Below are positions 31,016 through 39,767 of a stretch of 56,465 nt of DNA, piece after piece (positions within the stretch are counted from its first letter, which is position 1; each line of letters starts with the position of its first letter). Origin of the DNA: a bacterium (GTDB lineage Bacteria > Desulfobacterota > Binatia > UBA12015); the NCBI GenBank assembly GCA_030430245.1, contig JAUIFY010000005.1, positions 1 through 56,465 of the forward strand, given 5' to 3'. The notes under the pieces are model-generated. The model worked only from the letters and a program-made list of their open reading frames with translations. It had not been told where the DNA came from and did no database searches. Both the position numbers and the translations under genes were made by a program.

Positions 31016-33922
31016 CTACTCCAGGGACCAGACGCGCGTCTGCTCGGGGCGCATCCCGTCGCCGACGGTGACGCGGACGAAGTCCGAGCCGCCCCACACG
31101 ACGTCCGGGATGCGTGCAACGGAGAGCGTGTGGCTTCCCCGATGGATCACGCGATCGTCCGCCCACCAGACGACGGCGGGCTCCTCTCCGGAGGACGGTC
31201 GCGCGACCACGACCTCGAGCTCGCGGGGGAGCCTCGCGCGAGGCAACGACGTGGCCGCGGGCGCCGACGCGGCGATGTGGGGGAAGAGCCCCGTCGGGAC
31301 CAGCGTCACGCGCACGACGTCGCCGACCAGGGCGCCGGCGGACGGTCCCGAGACCCGCGGCGGCGTCCACCAACCCGCCGCCGGCCAGGTCGACCACGCG
31401 ACCCCGACGAGCAGGAGAGTGAGCCCGAGCCACGCACGGCGATCGACGGTCGCGAGCGCCTGGGCCCAGGCGGGCAACGTGCGTCGCGATTGCGCCCCAT
31501 GGGTGTGCCCGGCGTCACCCGCGGGATCCGCGTCCCCTCCGACCTCGGCCGGTCCTGGGCGGGTGCGTTCCGACACCGTGGCGACGGGGGCGGCGCCCGA
31601 GCCGGGACGATCGCCGACGGCGGCCGGCTCCGACCCCACGGCGACGACGGGTCGCTCCGGACCGGGCGTCGGAGGCACCGCGCCCGTCGCTCCGAGAAGC
31701 TCCGCCAGGACCCGGTTCGCAGCCTCGAGCTCGCGCGCCGCCCGGTCGTGCTCGCCGCGGCGCTCCGCGTCCGCCGCCGCGGCACAGTGCTCGACCAGCT
31801 CGTCCACCAGATCCGGTCGTTCCTCGCGCGCGCGATCCGCGTCGAGCCGCGCGAGCATCTCCTCACCGCGCTCACGGATCGACGCGAGCCGGGCGGCGGC
31901 GGAGGCAGACGGCGTCGGGGCGTCCCGCTCCGCCTCCGCCAGGATCCGCAAGACCTCCGCGAGCTCGGGGGACGGGTGGAATTCGACGCCGCCCGCGGAC
32001 GCGGCGGCCGCCAGGATCTGCTCGCGGAGATCCCCGAGGGCGCGTCCGAGGAGGTCCCATGCCGAGCGATCGACGATCCCGCGCAGCCGCGCGATCGCAT
32101 CCGTCCACGCTCCGTGCGTCGCGCGCTCGAGCGACTCGAGGCGCCGAAGGAGCTCCGAACGGGAGCCCCGGCCCCGCTCCCCGCGCGCGCGCGCCGCCAC
32201 GGCCTGCCGAAGCTCGTCGATCTCCCGGATGCCATCGACCGCCCCCGGCTCCGTCGCGGCCAGCTCGCGCTCCCAATCGAGACGCCGAAGCGACTTCTCC
32301 GCCTCTTCACTTGCGACGCGCGCCCCGTCCAGATCGCCCCGGCCCAGGAGGGCCACCGCGTCGGAGAGCGTGCGCTCGACGCCGTCGAGAAGCGTCGCGT
32401 CCGATCCGGCGCCTTCGTTTCGCCGGAGCGTGACGACTCGTTCCGCGAGATGCCGCACCGTCGCACGGAGAGCCGATGCCTCGCGCTCCGTGCTTTGGCG
32501 CTCGACCTCCGCCACGGCCGCGTCCACTCGCTCCAGCGCCTCCGCGAACCGCCCCTCGTCGACGAGCACTTGCACGTCGGCACGCACCCGGAGCGGCTCG
32601 AGCGCCGGATCCACCGGAGTCCCCGGGGACGCCCCTTCGAGGGCGTCCAGGCGACGCGCGAGACGATCGACACCATCTCGGGCTCGTTGCATCGCTGCGG
32701 AGCGCGCGACGTCGCGCGCGGACTCGAGCCTCGCCCGCGCTCGGGCGAGTGCCCGCTGCGCCTCCGCGAATCGAGCGCCGTCCGACTCCTCCCGTGCGAC
32801 ACGGAGCTCGTGCGAGAACTCCTCCGGAGCCTCGGCCTCGACGAGCGCGCGCCCTTGCGTCTCGAGCCCGGCCCACTCCGCTTCGAGCGCCTCCGCGCGC
32901 TCCTCGACCGCGCGCGCCAACGCGCCCCCGAGACTCTCGCGAGCCCGACGAAGAGAGCCGTCGAGCTCCGAGCACTGCACGGCTCCGGGCTCGGATTCGG
33001 CTCGCTCGAGGAGGTCGGGCAGAGCGAGAGCTGCGTCGACCTCTTCTCGGGGCGCGACGCCGAGCTCCTCCGACACCGCGAGCATGTCGCGAAGCTCGGC
33101 GGCACGAGCGCGGCGCTCCGCCCCGAGATCTTCATCCTTCCCGCCAGGGGCGAGCTGAATGCCTTCGAGACGACGGGCCAGATCACTCGGCGACGGCACA
33201 TCGGCGTCGGCGCCGCGGCCGACACAGATCTCGACGATCTCGCCCAGCTCCGGCGGCACGTCGTCGGGCCCATCCCCGGTCCGACGCGCCTGGACCACCT
33301 CGACGCGCGCGCGGGCGCGCGCGTGGGGCTCCCCCGGCAGTCTTCCGCGCAAGCAACCGATCACGACGTCCGCGACCAGCTGTGCCGAAGCGCGGTTCCG
33401 CATGCGGAGCGTCGCGTCGGTGGGCATCGCACTCACGACGACCAGGCGACCGGTCCCATCCTCGATCCACACGTCCTCCGGCTCCAGGCAAGCGGTGCTG
33501 CCGGCACGGTCGAGCGCACGGAGCGCCTTGGCCAGCGAGAGGGCGACGTCGCGCGCGCGCTCGGGCGAGTACGGACCCGATCGCCGCAGGGCGTCGCGGA
33601 GATCGACCCCGTCGACACGTTCGCGGATCAGATACGCGCCGACCGAGTCCTGCTCCCCGACCTCGTAGCCCTTCGCGACGTTCGGATGATCCACCCGCCG
33701 CAGAAGCTCCCCTTCGAGCCGGAGCGCCTCGCGCAGCTCCCGGCGCGCGCCTGCCCGCGCGATGCGTGCGACCGCGGCGCGTGTGTCGTCGTGCCGTGGA
33801 ACCGCCTCGTGGAGCCGCGTCCGCCGATCGGCGGACAGGACCGCGCCCATGCGATACCGCGTGCCGAGCGCACGCTCGTCCCCCCCGGGGTCGTGTCCAG
33901 GAGCCGTTTCCCGATCGCGCAC
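31016..33922 (-). CDS. Pseudokinase-like coiled-coil membrane protein
   Basis: About 968 residues if GTG 33922 is used (944 from ATG 33850; no clear ribosome-binding site for either). Residues 20-260 follow a eukaryotic-type protein kinase: ALGTRYRMGAVL at the start, LEGELLRRVDHPNVAKGYE (C-helix and following), YLIRERVDGVDL (hinge). But the catalytic HRDLKPEN is replaced by ACLEPEDVWI (144-153), the Gly loop is lost and no DFG is seen. Residues 300-800 are Glu/Arg/Ala-rich coiled coil, then a charged linker, one transmembrane helix (about 828-846, WLGLTLLLVGVAW) and a C-terminal ~120-residue beta-rich domain, presumably periplasmic. Probably a non-catalytic signalling or scaffold protein. Confidence 0.7.
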   Translation of the reverse strand: MRDRETAPGHDPGGDERALGTRYRMGAVLSADRRTRLHEAVPRHDDTRAAVARIARAGARRELREALRLEGELLRRVDHPNVAKGYEVGEQDSVGAYLIRERVDGVDLRDALRRSGPYSPERARDVALSLAKALRALDRAGSTACLEPEDVWIEDGTGRLVVVSAMPTDATLRMRNRASAQLVADVVIGCLRGRLPGEPHARARARVEVVQARRTGDGPDDVPPELGEIVEICVGRGADADVPSPSDLARRLEGIQLAPGGKDEDLGAERRARAAELRDMLAVSEELGVAPREEVDAALALPDLLERAESEPGAVQCSELDGSLRRARESLGGALARAVEERAEALEAEWAGLETQGRALVEAEAPEEFSHELRVAREESDGARFAEAQRALARARARLESARDVARSAAMQRARDGVDRLARRLDALEGASPGTPVDPALEPLRVRADVQVLVDEGRFAEALERVDAAVAEVERQSTEREASALRATVRHLAERVVTLRRNEGAGSDATLLDGVERTLSDAVALLGRGDLDGARVASEEAEKSLRRLDWERELAATEPGAVDGIREIDELRQAVAARARGERGRGSRSELLRRLESLERATHGAWTDAIARLRGIVDRSAWDLLGRALGDLREQILAAAASAGGVEFHPSPELAEVLRILAEAERDAPTPSASAAARLASIRERGEEMLARLDADRAREERPDLVDELVEHCAAAADAERRGEHDRAARELEAANRVLAELLGATGAVPPTPGPERPVVAVGSEPAAVGDRPGSGAAPVATVSERTRPGPAEVGGDADPAGDAGHTHGAQSRRTLPAWAQALATVDRRAWLGLTLLLVGVAWSTWPAAGWWTPPRVSGPSAGALVGDVVRVTLVPTGLFPHIAASAPAATSLPRARLPRELEVVVARPSSGEEPAVVWWADDRVIHRGSHTLSVARIPDVVWGGSDFVRVTVGDGMRPEQTRVWSLE

Positions 33923-33986
33923 GTGCCATATACATCGACCGCTCGCCTTCGCAGCATCAGGGTCGGACTTCGAAGGCCCGCGCGTG

Positions 33987-33992
33987 TATAGT
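33987..33992 (+). promoter_or_regulatory. -10 element directly before the DJ-1/PfpI gene
   Basis: TATAGT, the best -10 hexamer in the window, ends six bases before the ATG at 33999. There is no convincing -35 and no Shine-Dalgarno, so a leaderless transcript is likely. Confidence 0.4.
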
Positions 33993-33998
33993 GGCGCG

Positions 33999-34640
33999 AT
34001 GCCCGCTCCCAAGAAGAGCCTCGGGGTCGTGCTCTTCCCGCGGTTCGAGCTTCTCGACGTCTTCGGGCCGCTGGAGATGTTCGGCTACGTGCCGGACCTC
34101 GAGATCGTGATGCTCGCCGACGAGGCGGGCGCCGTGAGGAGCACCCAGGGTCCGTCGGCCATGGCCGAGCACCGCCTCGCGGACGGCCCGCAGACCGACA
34201 TCCTCCTCGTGCCCGGCGGCCTCGGCACGCGCGCTCTCGTGGACGATGCGGCTTTCCTGGATCGGCTCCGCGACCGGGCCGACCGGGCCGATCTCGTCCT
34301 GAGCGTCTGCACGGGCTCGGGCCTCCTCGCCCGCGCCGGACTCCTCGACGGCCACCGCGCCACCAGCAACAAACGCGCGTTCGCGTGGGCGAGCGCGCAA
34401 GGGAGCGACGTCACGTGGGTGAAAGAGGCCCGCTGGGTGTGGGACGAGAAGTTCGTCACGTCGTCGGGAGTCGCCGCGGGCATCGACATGGCGCTCGCCG
34501 TCGTCGGACGACTCGCCGGCGACGAGTTCGCCCGCTCGCTCGCCGATCAGACCGAGTACGCGTGGCAGAGCGACGCGAGCCGCGACCCCTTCGCACGCAT
34601 CCACGGGCTTCTGGGCGACGAGCCGGACGATCCCCGATGA
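33999..34640 (+). CDS. DJ-1/PfpI-family protein (isonitrile hydratase-like)
   Basis: 213 residues. Flavodoxin-like DJ-1/PfpI fold: LFPRFELLDVFGPLEMFG at the N-terminus (with the conserved Glu), LLVPGGLGTRAL, the nucleophile elbow SVCTGSGLLARAGLLDG with the catalytic Cys, HRATSNKRAF and TSSGVAAGIDMAL. This set matches isonitrile hydratase and the sensor domain of GlxA-type AraC regulators, but no helix-turn-helix domain follows. Cytoplasmic; function uncertain between hydratase, glyoxalase III-like and amidase. Followed after seven bases by the GT-C gene, probably one transcript. Confidence 0.82.
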   Translation: MPAPKKSLGVVLFPRFELLDVFGPLEMFGYVPDLEIVMLADEAGAVRSTQGPSAMAEHRLADGPQTDILLVPGGLGTRALVDDAAFLDRLRDRADRADLVLSVCTGSGLLARAGLLDGHRATSNKRAFAWASAQGSDVTWVKEARWVWDEKFVTSSGVAAGIDMALAVVGRLAGDEFARSLADQTEYAWQSDASRDPFARIHGLLGDEPDDPR

Positions 34641-34647
34641 GGAGCGC

Positions 34648-36450
34648 GTGAAGAAGGGCGCGGCAGCTCTCCTTCTCTTCTGGCTCGCTCTCTCCGCCCT
34701 CTACGGAGGCACCAGGCCGAGCCTCGGTGGAGATCTGTGGTGGAGCATGAACGCGGGGAGGTACATCTACGAGCTGGGATCCGTGCCGAGCGCCGACGTA
34801 TTCTCGCACGCGGCCGAAGGCGAGCCCTGGTACAACCAGGAGTGGCTGGCTCAGGTCTTCTACTGGAAGTGCTTCGACGGCCTCGGTCCCGACGGGCTCA
34901 TCTACGTCAAGCTCGGCTTGAACCTCCTGTTCGCGGCGATCCTCGCGTGGCTGTGCATGCAGCGGAGCGGATCGGCGTTCCTGGGCGTGGCGAGCAGCGC
35001 CTCCGTCCTTCTCCTCTGGGGCTACCACATCGACCTGCGCGCCCAGTTCTTCACGTTCCTGGGCACGGTGACCCTACTCTCCACACTCGATGCCTATCGT
35101 CGCGGCGTCCGGTTCGCCGGCTTCGGCCCCCCGCTCGTGCTGCTCCTCTGGGTGGACCTGCACTACGGCTTCATCTTCGGCCTCGCCATCGTCTTCGGGA
35201 CGTTTCTGGCAGAGACCACCAAGTCGCTGCTCCAGCTTCCGGCGGACCCGCTTCCGATCGCGCGAGCTCGTCGTCTCGGCTGGGTCTTCCTCGCCTCGAC
35301 GGTCGCCTGCACGATGAATCCCCAGGGGATCGACGCACTCGTCTTCCCCTTCGACATCCTCGACACCACGTCCCCCTGGAATCAGGTGATCGAATGGCGT
35401 CCTCCGCGCATCCTCCAGGGGCGCGCGAGCGGGTTCGTCGTGGTCCTGGCACTGCAGATCGGCGTCGCCGGTCTCGCGTTCTGGCGAGTCCCACGGCGCT
35501 TCGATCTGACCGACTTCGGCCTCGTCGTCGTCACCGCGATCATGGCATTGACGTCCCGACGCTTCATTCCCCTCTTCGGCGTCGTCGGGGCTCCTTTCTT
35601 CGCGCGCAACGTCGCGACTCTCGCTCGGGACGTCACCGCGCGAAAGTCCGCCGTGTATGAGCTCTACCGACAACGCGGCGTCGCAGCCGCGGCGATCGTC
35701 GGACTCGTCGGGTCCGTCTGGGTCGGATCCCTGTTTTTGAGCAGCTACCGCGAGCTCCGCGCGGGCGGACTCTTCGATCGAATGACCCACGCCGAGCGCT
35801 TCCCCGAGGCCGCGGCACGCTTCCTCACGGACAACCCGATCCCGGGGAGAATCTACAACTTCTATCCTTGGGGCGGGTACCTCGCGTACCACTTGAAGAG
35901 GCAGATCTACGTCGACGGGCGTGCTCACGCGGTCTACCCGGACGAGATCTTCCACGAAGTCCGTCGCACCGACGGAACGCGAGCGGGATGGAGAAAGATC
36001 CTGGCGCGTCGACGGATCGATCTGGTCGTCCATCAATCGAACTACCCGGTGACGTTGAAGCTTCGGCGGAACCCGAACTGGCTTCGTGTGTACGACGACG
36101 GCCTCACGGCCATTCTCGTGCGGAGAAACGACGCGACCGCCCCCTACCTCGACCGCTTCGAGCGCGGAGATCTCTCCTACCCCGAGACGCCGGGCACGCG
36201 GATGTTCCTGGCCGAGCTCCAGAGTCGGGCCGGAGCGCGAGAGTCGGCGATCGACGCCATGGTCGACGTGCTCGAGACGTATGGTGAGCCGGCCGAGCTC
36301 GAGCTCGTCCGGAGGCTGGAGCTGGAAGCGGCCATCGCGGCCGACACCTCCGATCCCCGAGCCGCGGCCACGGCCGCGGCGCTCGAAACCGCCCTGGAAC
36401 GCTACTACGACACCCATCCGGAAGCGGCATTTCCCTCGTCGACGCAGTGA
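34648..36450 (+). CDS. Large polytopic membrane protein, GT-C-like
   Basis: 600 residues, GTG start with GAGGAG. About ten transmembrane segments (to residue ~370) followed by a soluble C-terminal half. The first external loop has GGDLWWSMNAGRYI (Asp29) and NQEWLAQ, the arrangement of a possible catalytic acid in GT-C glycosyltransferase relatives. The soluble domain begins with YNFYPWGGYLAYHL and VDGRAHAVYP, a pair of motifs I associate with uncharacterised GT-C-like proteins, and ends with a helical, TPR-like region. No confirmed substrate. It probably shares a transcript with the DJ-1/PfpI gene. Confidence 0.6.
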   Translation: MKKGAAALLLFWLALSALYGGTRPSLGGDLWWSMNAGRYIYELGSVPSADVFSHAAEGEPWYNQEWLAQVFYWKCFDGLGPDGLIYVKLGLNLLFAAILAWLCMQRSGSAFLGVASSASVLLLWGYHIDLRAQFFTFLGTVTLLSTLDAYRRGVRFAGFGPPLVLLLWVDLHYGFIFGLAIVFGTFLAETTKSLLQLPADPLPIARARRLGWVFLASTVACTMNPQGIDALVFPFDILDTTSPWNQVIEWRPPRILQGRASGFVVVLALQIGVAGLAFWRVPRRFDLTDFGLVVVTAIMALTSRRFIPLFGVVGAPFFARNVATLARDVTARKSAVYELYRQRGVAAAAIVGLVGSVWVGSLFLSSYRELRAGGLFDRMTHAERFPEAAARFLTDNPIPGRIYNFYPWGGYLAYHLKRQIYVDGRAHAVYPDEIFHEVRRTDGTRAGWRKILARRRIDLVVHQSNYPVTLKLRRNPNWLRVYDDGLTAILVRRNDATAPYLDRFERGDLSYPETPGTRMFLAELQSRAGARESAIDAMVDVLETYGEPAELELVRRLELEAAIAADTSDPRAAATAAALETALERYYDTHPEAAFPSSTQ

Positions 36451-36479
36451 TTTCCGGCTCGCCTGGCCTCTGATAGAGA
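36451..36479 (+). promoter_or_regulatory. Candidate promoter of the acyl-CoA synthetase
   Basis: TTTCCG (36451-36456), 17-base spacer, TAGAGA (36474-36479). It is followed by a ~28-base leader with TGAGG seven bases before the TTG start codon. Confidence 0.3.
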
Positions 36480-36507
36480 TTTCGCTTCGACCGCCTGAGG
36501 TTCCACC

Positions 36508-38079
36508 TTGCTTCTTCTCGGAGAGATCGTCCGCCACCACGCCCGCTACCGGGGGGACCAGCCCGCGTACGTCATCGACCACGCCGATGGACGGGCGGAC
36601 CGGGTGACGTACGCCGAGATGGATCGCGGAACGAATCGCCTCGCGCACGTCCTGATGGGTGCGGGCATCGGGCGCGGCGATCGGGTCGCGATTCTCGCGC
36701 ACAACTGCGTGGAATACCCGTGGCTCTATTTCGCCTGCTGCAAGCTCGGCGCGATCGTGGTTCCGGTGAACACGCGCTACCAACGCGGAGAGATCCGACA
36801 CGCGATCGACTTCGCCGAGGCGACGGTGGTGATCGTCGGTTCCGAGTTCGCACGAGACGTCGAGGCGCTCGTCGAGGACGGGGAGCTTCGCGGAGTCGAT
36901 CGCGTTCTCGTGCTCGGCGCGACGCCTGCGGCCAAGCCCTCACGGGCGGTCTCCATCGAGGCACTCGATCCGCTTCTCGCCGTGGCGTCCGACGAGGAGC
37001 CCGAGCCCGACGACCCACCGAAGGAGTACGACGCGCACGTCATGCTCTACACGAGCGGAACGACCGGAAGCCCGAAGGGGGCACTGGTGTCGCAGCGCAC
37101 CTACATCCTGCAGGCCGGCACGGTGCACGCCCTCGGCGGTCTGACGGAGCGCGACGTCGGCCTCAGCATGTTCCCGATGTTCCACATGGGAGGCTGGGCG
37201 ACCCCGCTGGGATACTGGGTGAGCGGTGGGACGGTCGTGATCATGCGCAAGGCGGACCCGGCCGCGATGCTCCGCGCGGTCGCACGCGACGGGGTCACGT
37301 ACCTCTACGCGGTACCGACGGTCTACGAGTCGATGCTCGCCCTGCCGGACTTCGACGACCACGACCTGACGACGCTCCGACTGCTCGGCGGCGGGACAGC
37401 CTACATGCCGCGCGAGCAGATCGAGCGCATCATGAGCGCGTTTCAGGTCGACCAGATGCTGATCCTGTACGGGCAGACGGAGGCCGGACCGGTCACCTGC
37501 CTCCGCGCACACGATGTCACGACCAAGGCGGGGTCGGTCGGAAAGCCCGTGAATCACGCCCACGTCCGGATCGTCGACCAGGACGGCAACGACGTTCCGC
37601 GCGGGACCCCGGGGGAGATCGTCGTGTCGAGCGAGTATACGATGCTCGGCTACTGGAAGATGCCGGAGGAGACCGCCGAGGCGTTCGCGGGCGGCCATCT
37701 CCACACGGGAGACCAAGCGGTCGAAGACGAAGACGGCTTCCTGTTCATCGTCGGGCGCATCAAGGAGATGATCAAGAGTGGCGGCGAGAGCATCTTCCCC
37801 GCCGAGATCGAGAAGCTGCTGGCCGGGCATCCCGACGTGGCGGAATGTAGCGTGCTCGGCGTGCCGGATGCTCACTGGGGCGAGTCCGTGCTCGCGGTCG
37901 TCGTTCCCCGGACCGGTGCGACCCTCGACGAGGAGACCGTGATCGGCTGGGTGAAGGATCGCGTCGCCTCCTACAAGAAGCCTCGCCACGTACGATTCCT
38001 CGACGATCTTCCGCGCACCGCTTCCACGCGGCAGGTCCAGAAGACCGTCCTCCGCGAGCGCTTCCTCGCCGGCTGGTAG
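36508..38079 (+). CDS. Acyl-CoA synthetase (ANL superfamily)
   Basis: 523 residues, TTG start with TGAGG at good distance. Adenylate-forming motifs: A3 YTSGTTGSPKGA, A5 LYGQTEAGP, A7 HTGDQAVEDEDGF, A8 GRIKEMIKSGGESIFPAEIE. It makes acyl-CoA from a fatty or other carboxylic acid with ATP and CoA. The C-terminal A10 motif is unusual: instead of PRTATGKVQK it reads PRTASTRQVQK, one residue longer and with no Lys at the Gly-Lys position, although the later Lys is kept. A10 Lys is needed for adenylation, so activity should be tested. It is monocistronic; 18 bases separate it from the next gene. Confidence 0.85.
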   Translation: MLLLGEIVRHHARYRGDQPAYVIDHADGRADRVTYAEMDRGTNRLAHVLMGAGIGRGDRVAILAHNCVEYPWLYFACCKLGAIVVPVNTRYQRGEIRHAIDFAEATVVIVGSEFARDVEALVEDGELRGVDRVLVLGATPAAKPSRAVSIEALDPLLAVASDEEPEPDDPPKEYDAHVMLYTSGTTGSPKGALVSQRTYILQAGTVHALGGLTERDVGLSMFPMFHMGGWATPLGYWVSGGTVVIMRKADPAAMLRAVARDGVTYLYAVPTVYESMLALPDFDDHDLTTLRLLGGGTAYMPREQIERIMSAFQVDQMLILYGQTEAGPVTCLRAHDVTTKAGSVGKPVNHAHVRIVDQDGNDVPRGTPGEIVVSSEYTMLGYWKMPEETAEAFAGGHLHTGDQAVEDEDGFLFIVGRIKEMIKSGGESIFPAEIEKLLAGHPDVAECSVLGVPDAHWGESVLAVVVPRTGATLDEETVIGWVKDRVASYKKPRHVRFLDDLPRTASTRQVQKTVLRERFLAGW

Positions 38080-38097
38080 TCGTCTCCGGATTCCGCC

Positions 38098-39468
38098 GTG
38101 GCTTTGAAGCTCCGCCCCGCCCGCCCGCGACGCCGCAACTTCCTGCGCGTCTCGATCCCGGTCTTCGCCCTGCCGATGCTCGGGCTGCTCGTCTTGATCC
38201 AGGCAGCGTCTCTGCGGAGCCCGCTCTCCGAGAGCGAGGCACCCCTGGCGATCGCGGTTCGCTACCCGACGCGAGGACTCGAGGCCACGACGCCTTCCTC
38301 GACGAGCGCCGCCGCGACCGCGGTCGCGAGTGTCGGCACGAAGATCATCGGCACGAGCGAGTTTCGCCTCCGCGCGCTCGGCGTCATCGTCGGCTGCGCG
38401 GCTCTCGGCCTGCTCGTCTGGCTCGGGGAGAGGCTCTTCTCGTCGCGCGCCGGCGTGCTGGCGGCGGTCATCCTGATGGCAACGGAGGCAGGACGGTCCC
38501 TCCTGGGCACGGAGTTCGGGATCGAGCCGTTCTATCTGCTGGCGATGCTGATGGCGCTCGGCGCGATCCGCAATCTGAGCTTCGACAAGCGCAGTCTCGT
38601 CCGCGCGGGCGTCGCTGCGGGCACGGCCATCGCGTTCGTCGGCCCGAGTGCCACCTGGATTCCCGTCATGGCGATCGCCTGGCTCAAGCGACTTCACGGG
38701 CTCACGTGGCGGAGCTTCTCGATCGCCGTGGGGACGACGGCCGCGACCGCCGTGGTCGTGACTCTCGCGTCTGCCCTCGCGCTGGGGCTGGCGCCGTTGC
38801 CCATCGCCGTGTCGTTCCCCTCCCCCGAGGAATCCCTCGGGCGGTTCGCGAAAGAGGCGGTCCAGCTCGTCCCGATCCTGCCACTGGTCGCACTCGGGAT
38901 CTGGCACGTCCCCAAGGCCTGGCGCTCGCAAGGATCCCCCAACTTCCTCTGGATCTGGCTCGTGCTCGCGAGCTTGTCGACGCTCGCGTTCGGCGCCTTC
39001 GCGCCCCTCTGGATCGCCGTGGTGATGATCCTCGGAGTCGCGTCGAGCTGGGCCGTCTCCCGGGCTCCGCGCACGCCGCTCGCCACCGGGGTCGCCGCGT
39101 GCGTTGCCCTCGGGATCTGGTTCGGCTCGTTCGAGTCGGCCACGGGCCGATTCGACATCGACCGCTGGGCCGTCCGCGAGACCGGGAAGTTCCTCCGCAG
39201 GAACCTCGCGTCCGACACCGTCGTCGGCGCCCCCGACTCCGCCCGAGGCCGCCTGTCGTACTACGCGACCCGCACCATCGCCCCGGCCTCCCCCGACGCG
39301 TCCGGCCTCGGCGGCCTCGACTACGTCGTCCTCGACCGCCGCGACCTCGCGGGCACCGCGACCGCCACCGACGAACCGGGCCCCCGCGAAGTTGCGCTCG
39401 CCGGCCACCGCCTCCAGATCATCGCCGAGTTCGGCACCTGGATGCTGGCCCGCGTAGACCCAGCCTAG
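38098..39468 (+). CDS. GT39/ArnT-like membrane protein
   Basis: 456 residues, GTG start, about nine or ten hydrophobic segments. The N-terminus is basic (RPARPRRR) as in inside-positive first helices. The first outside loop carries SESEAP, a possible acidic catalytic site, and ERLFSSRAGVLAAVILM resembles the second conserved helix of PMT-like proteins. The C-terminal ~100 residues are soluble (DIDRWAVRE, RLSYYATRT). Weaker match to GT-C transferases than the genes at 7137 and 17667. It follows the acyl-CoA synthetase closely, perhaps in one operon. Confidence 0.6.
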   Translation: MALKLRPARPRRRNFLRVSIPVFALPMLGLLVLIQAASLRSPLSESEAPLAIAVRYPTRGLEATTPSSTSAAATAVASVGTKIIGTSEFRLRALGVIVGCAALGLLVWLGERLFSSRAGVLAAVILMATEAGRSLLGTEFGIEPFYLLAMLMALGAIRNLSFDKRSLVRAGVAAGTAIAFVGPSATWIPVMAIAWLKRLHGLTWRSFSIAVGTTAATAVVVTLASALALGLAPLPIAVSFPSPEESLGRFAKEAVQLVPILPLVALGIWHVPKAWRSQGSPNFLWIWLVLASLSTLAFGAFAPLWIAVVMILGVASSWAVSRAPRTPLATGVAACVALGIWFGSFESATGRFDIDRWAVRETGKFLRRNLASDTVVGAPDSARGRLSYYATRTIAPASPDASGLGGLDYVVLDRRDLAGTATATDEPGPREVALAGHRLQIIAEFGTWMLARVDPA

Positions 39469-39484
39469 AAGCACCCCCAGGAAA

Positions 39485-39725
39485 GGGGACGTTCGTTACC
39501 TTCTCCCAAACGTTACCTTTTCGCGGGCGAGCGGGCCATCGAAAGGTGGCGCACGTCCCCGCGTCGGCCGTGAACGGTGGCGCCGTTCGGCCGTCGCGGC
39601 CTGCCCCGCCCGGGACTGGGCTCCGAGAGTGAATCGGGCTTCGGAGGGGCCTCCGTCCGCTTTCGCCAGAGGTTACCTTTTCGCCGCCTAAAGGTAACAA
39701 CCGCAGAAAGGTAACGAACGTCCCC
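39485..39725. repeat. MITE/REPIN-like palindromic element
   Basis: The 299-base gap between two genes is largely filled by an element with perfect 18-base terminal inverted repeats: GGGGACGTTCGTTACCTT (39485-39502) and its complement (39708-39725). Inside, GTTACCTTTTCGC occurs twice in direct orientation (39512-39524 and 39672-39684). The second copy forms a perfect 9-bp hairpin with AAAGGTAAC (39690-39698). No reading frame or transposase is inside. GGGGAC-ended palindromes of this kind are typical of REP elements moved by IS200-like (RAYT) transposases, so it is probably a non-autonomous mobile repeat. Confidence 0.7.
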
Positions 39726-39732
39726 CTTACCC

Positions 39733-39761
39733 TTGGCGCGGACGTCGGGATCACCTAAATC
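39733..39761 (+). promoter_or_regulatory. Leaderless-type promoter beside the repeat element
   Basis: TTGGCG (39733-39738), 17-base spacer, TAAATC (39756-39761), six bases to ATG 39768. It starts just outside the right end of the palindromic element. Confidence 0.35.
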
Positions 39762-39767
39762 GATCGC

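Noticed and set aside
31130-33991. Plus-strand frame of about 950 codons opposite the pseudokinase-like gene
   Set aside because: Low-complexity Arg/Ala/Asp translation, no motif. The minus-strand frame has kinase-like, coiled-coil, membrane and beta segments in a sensible order.
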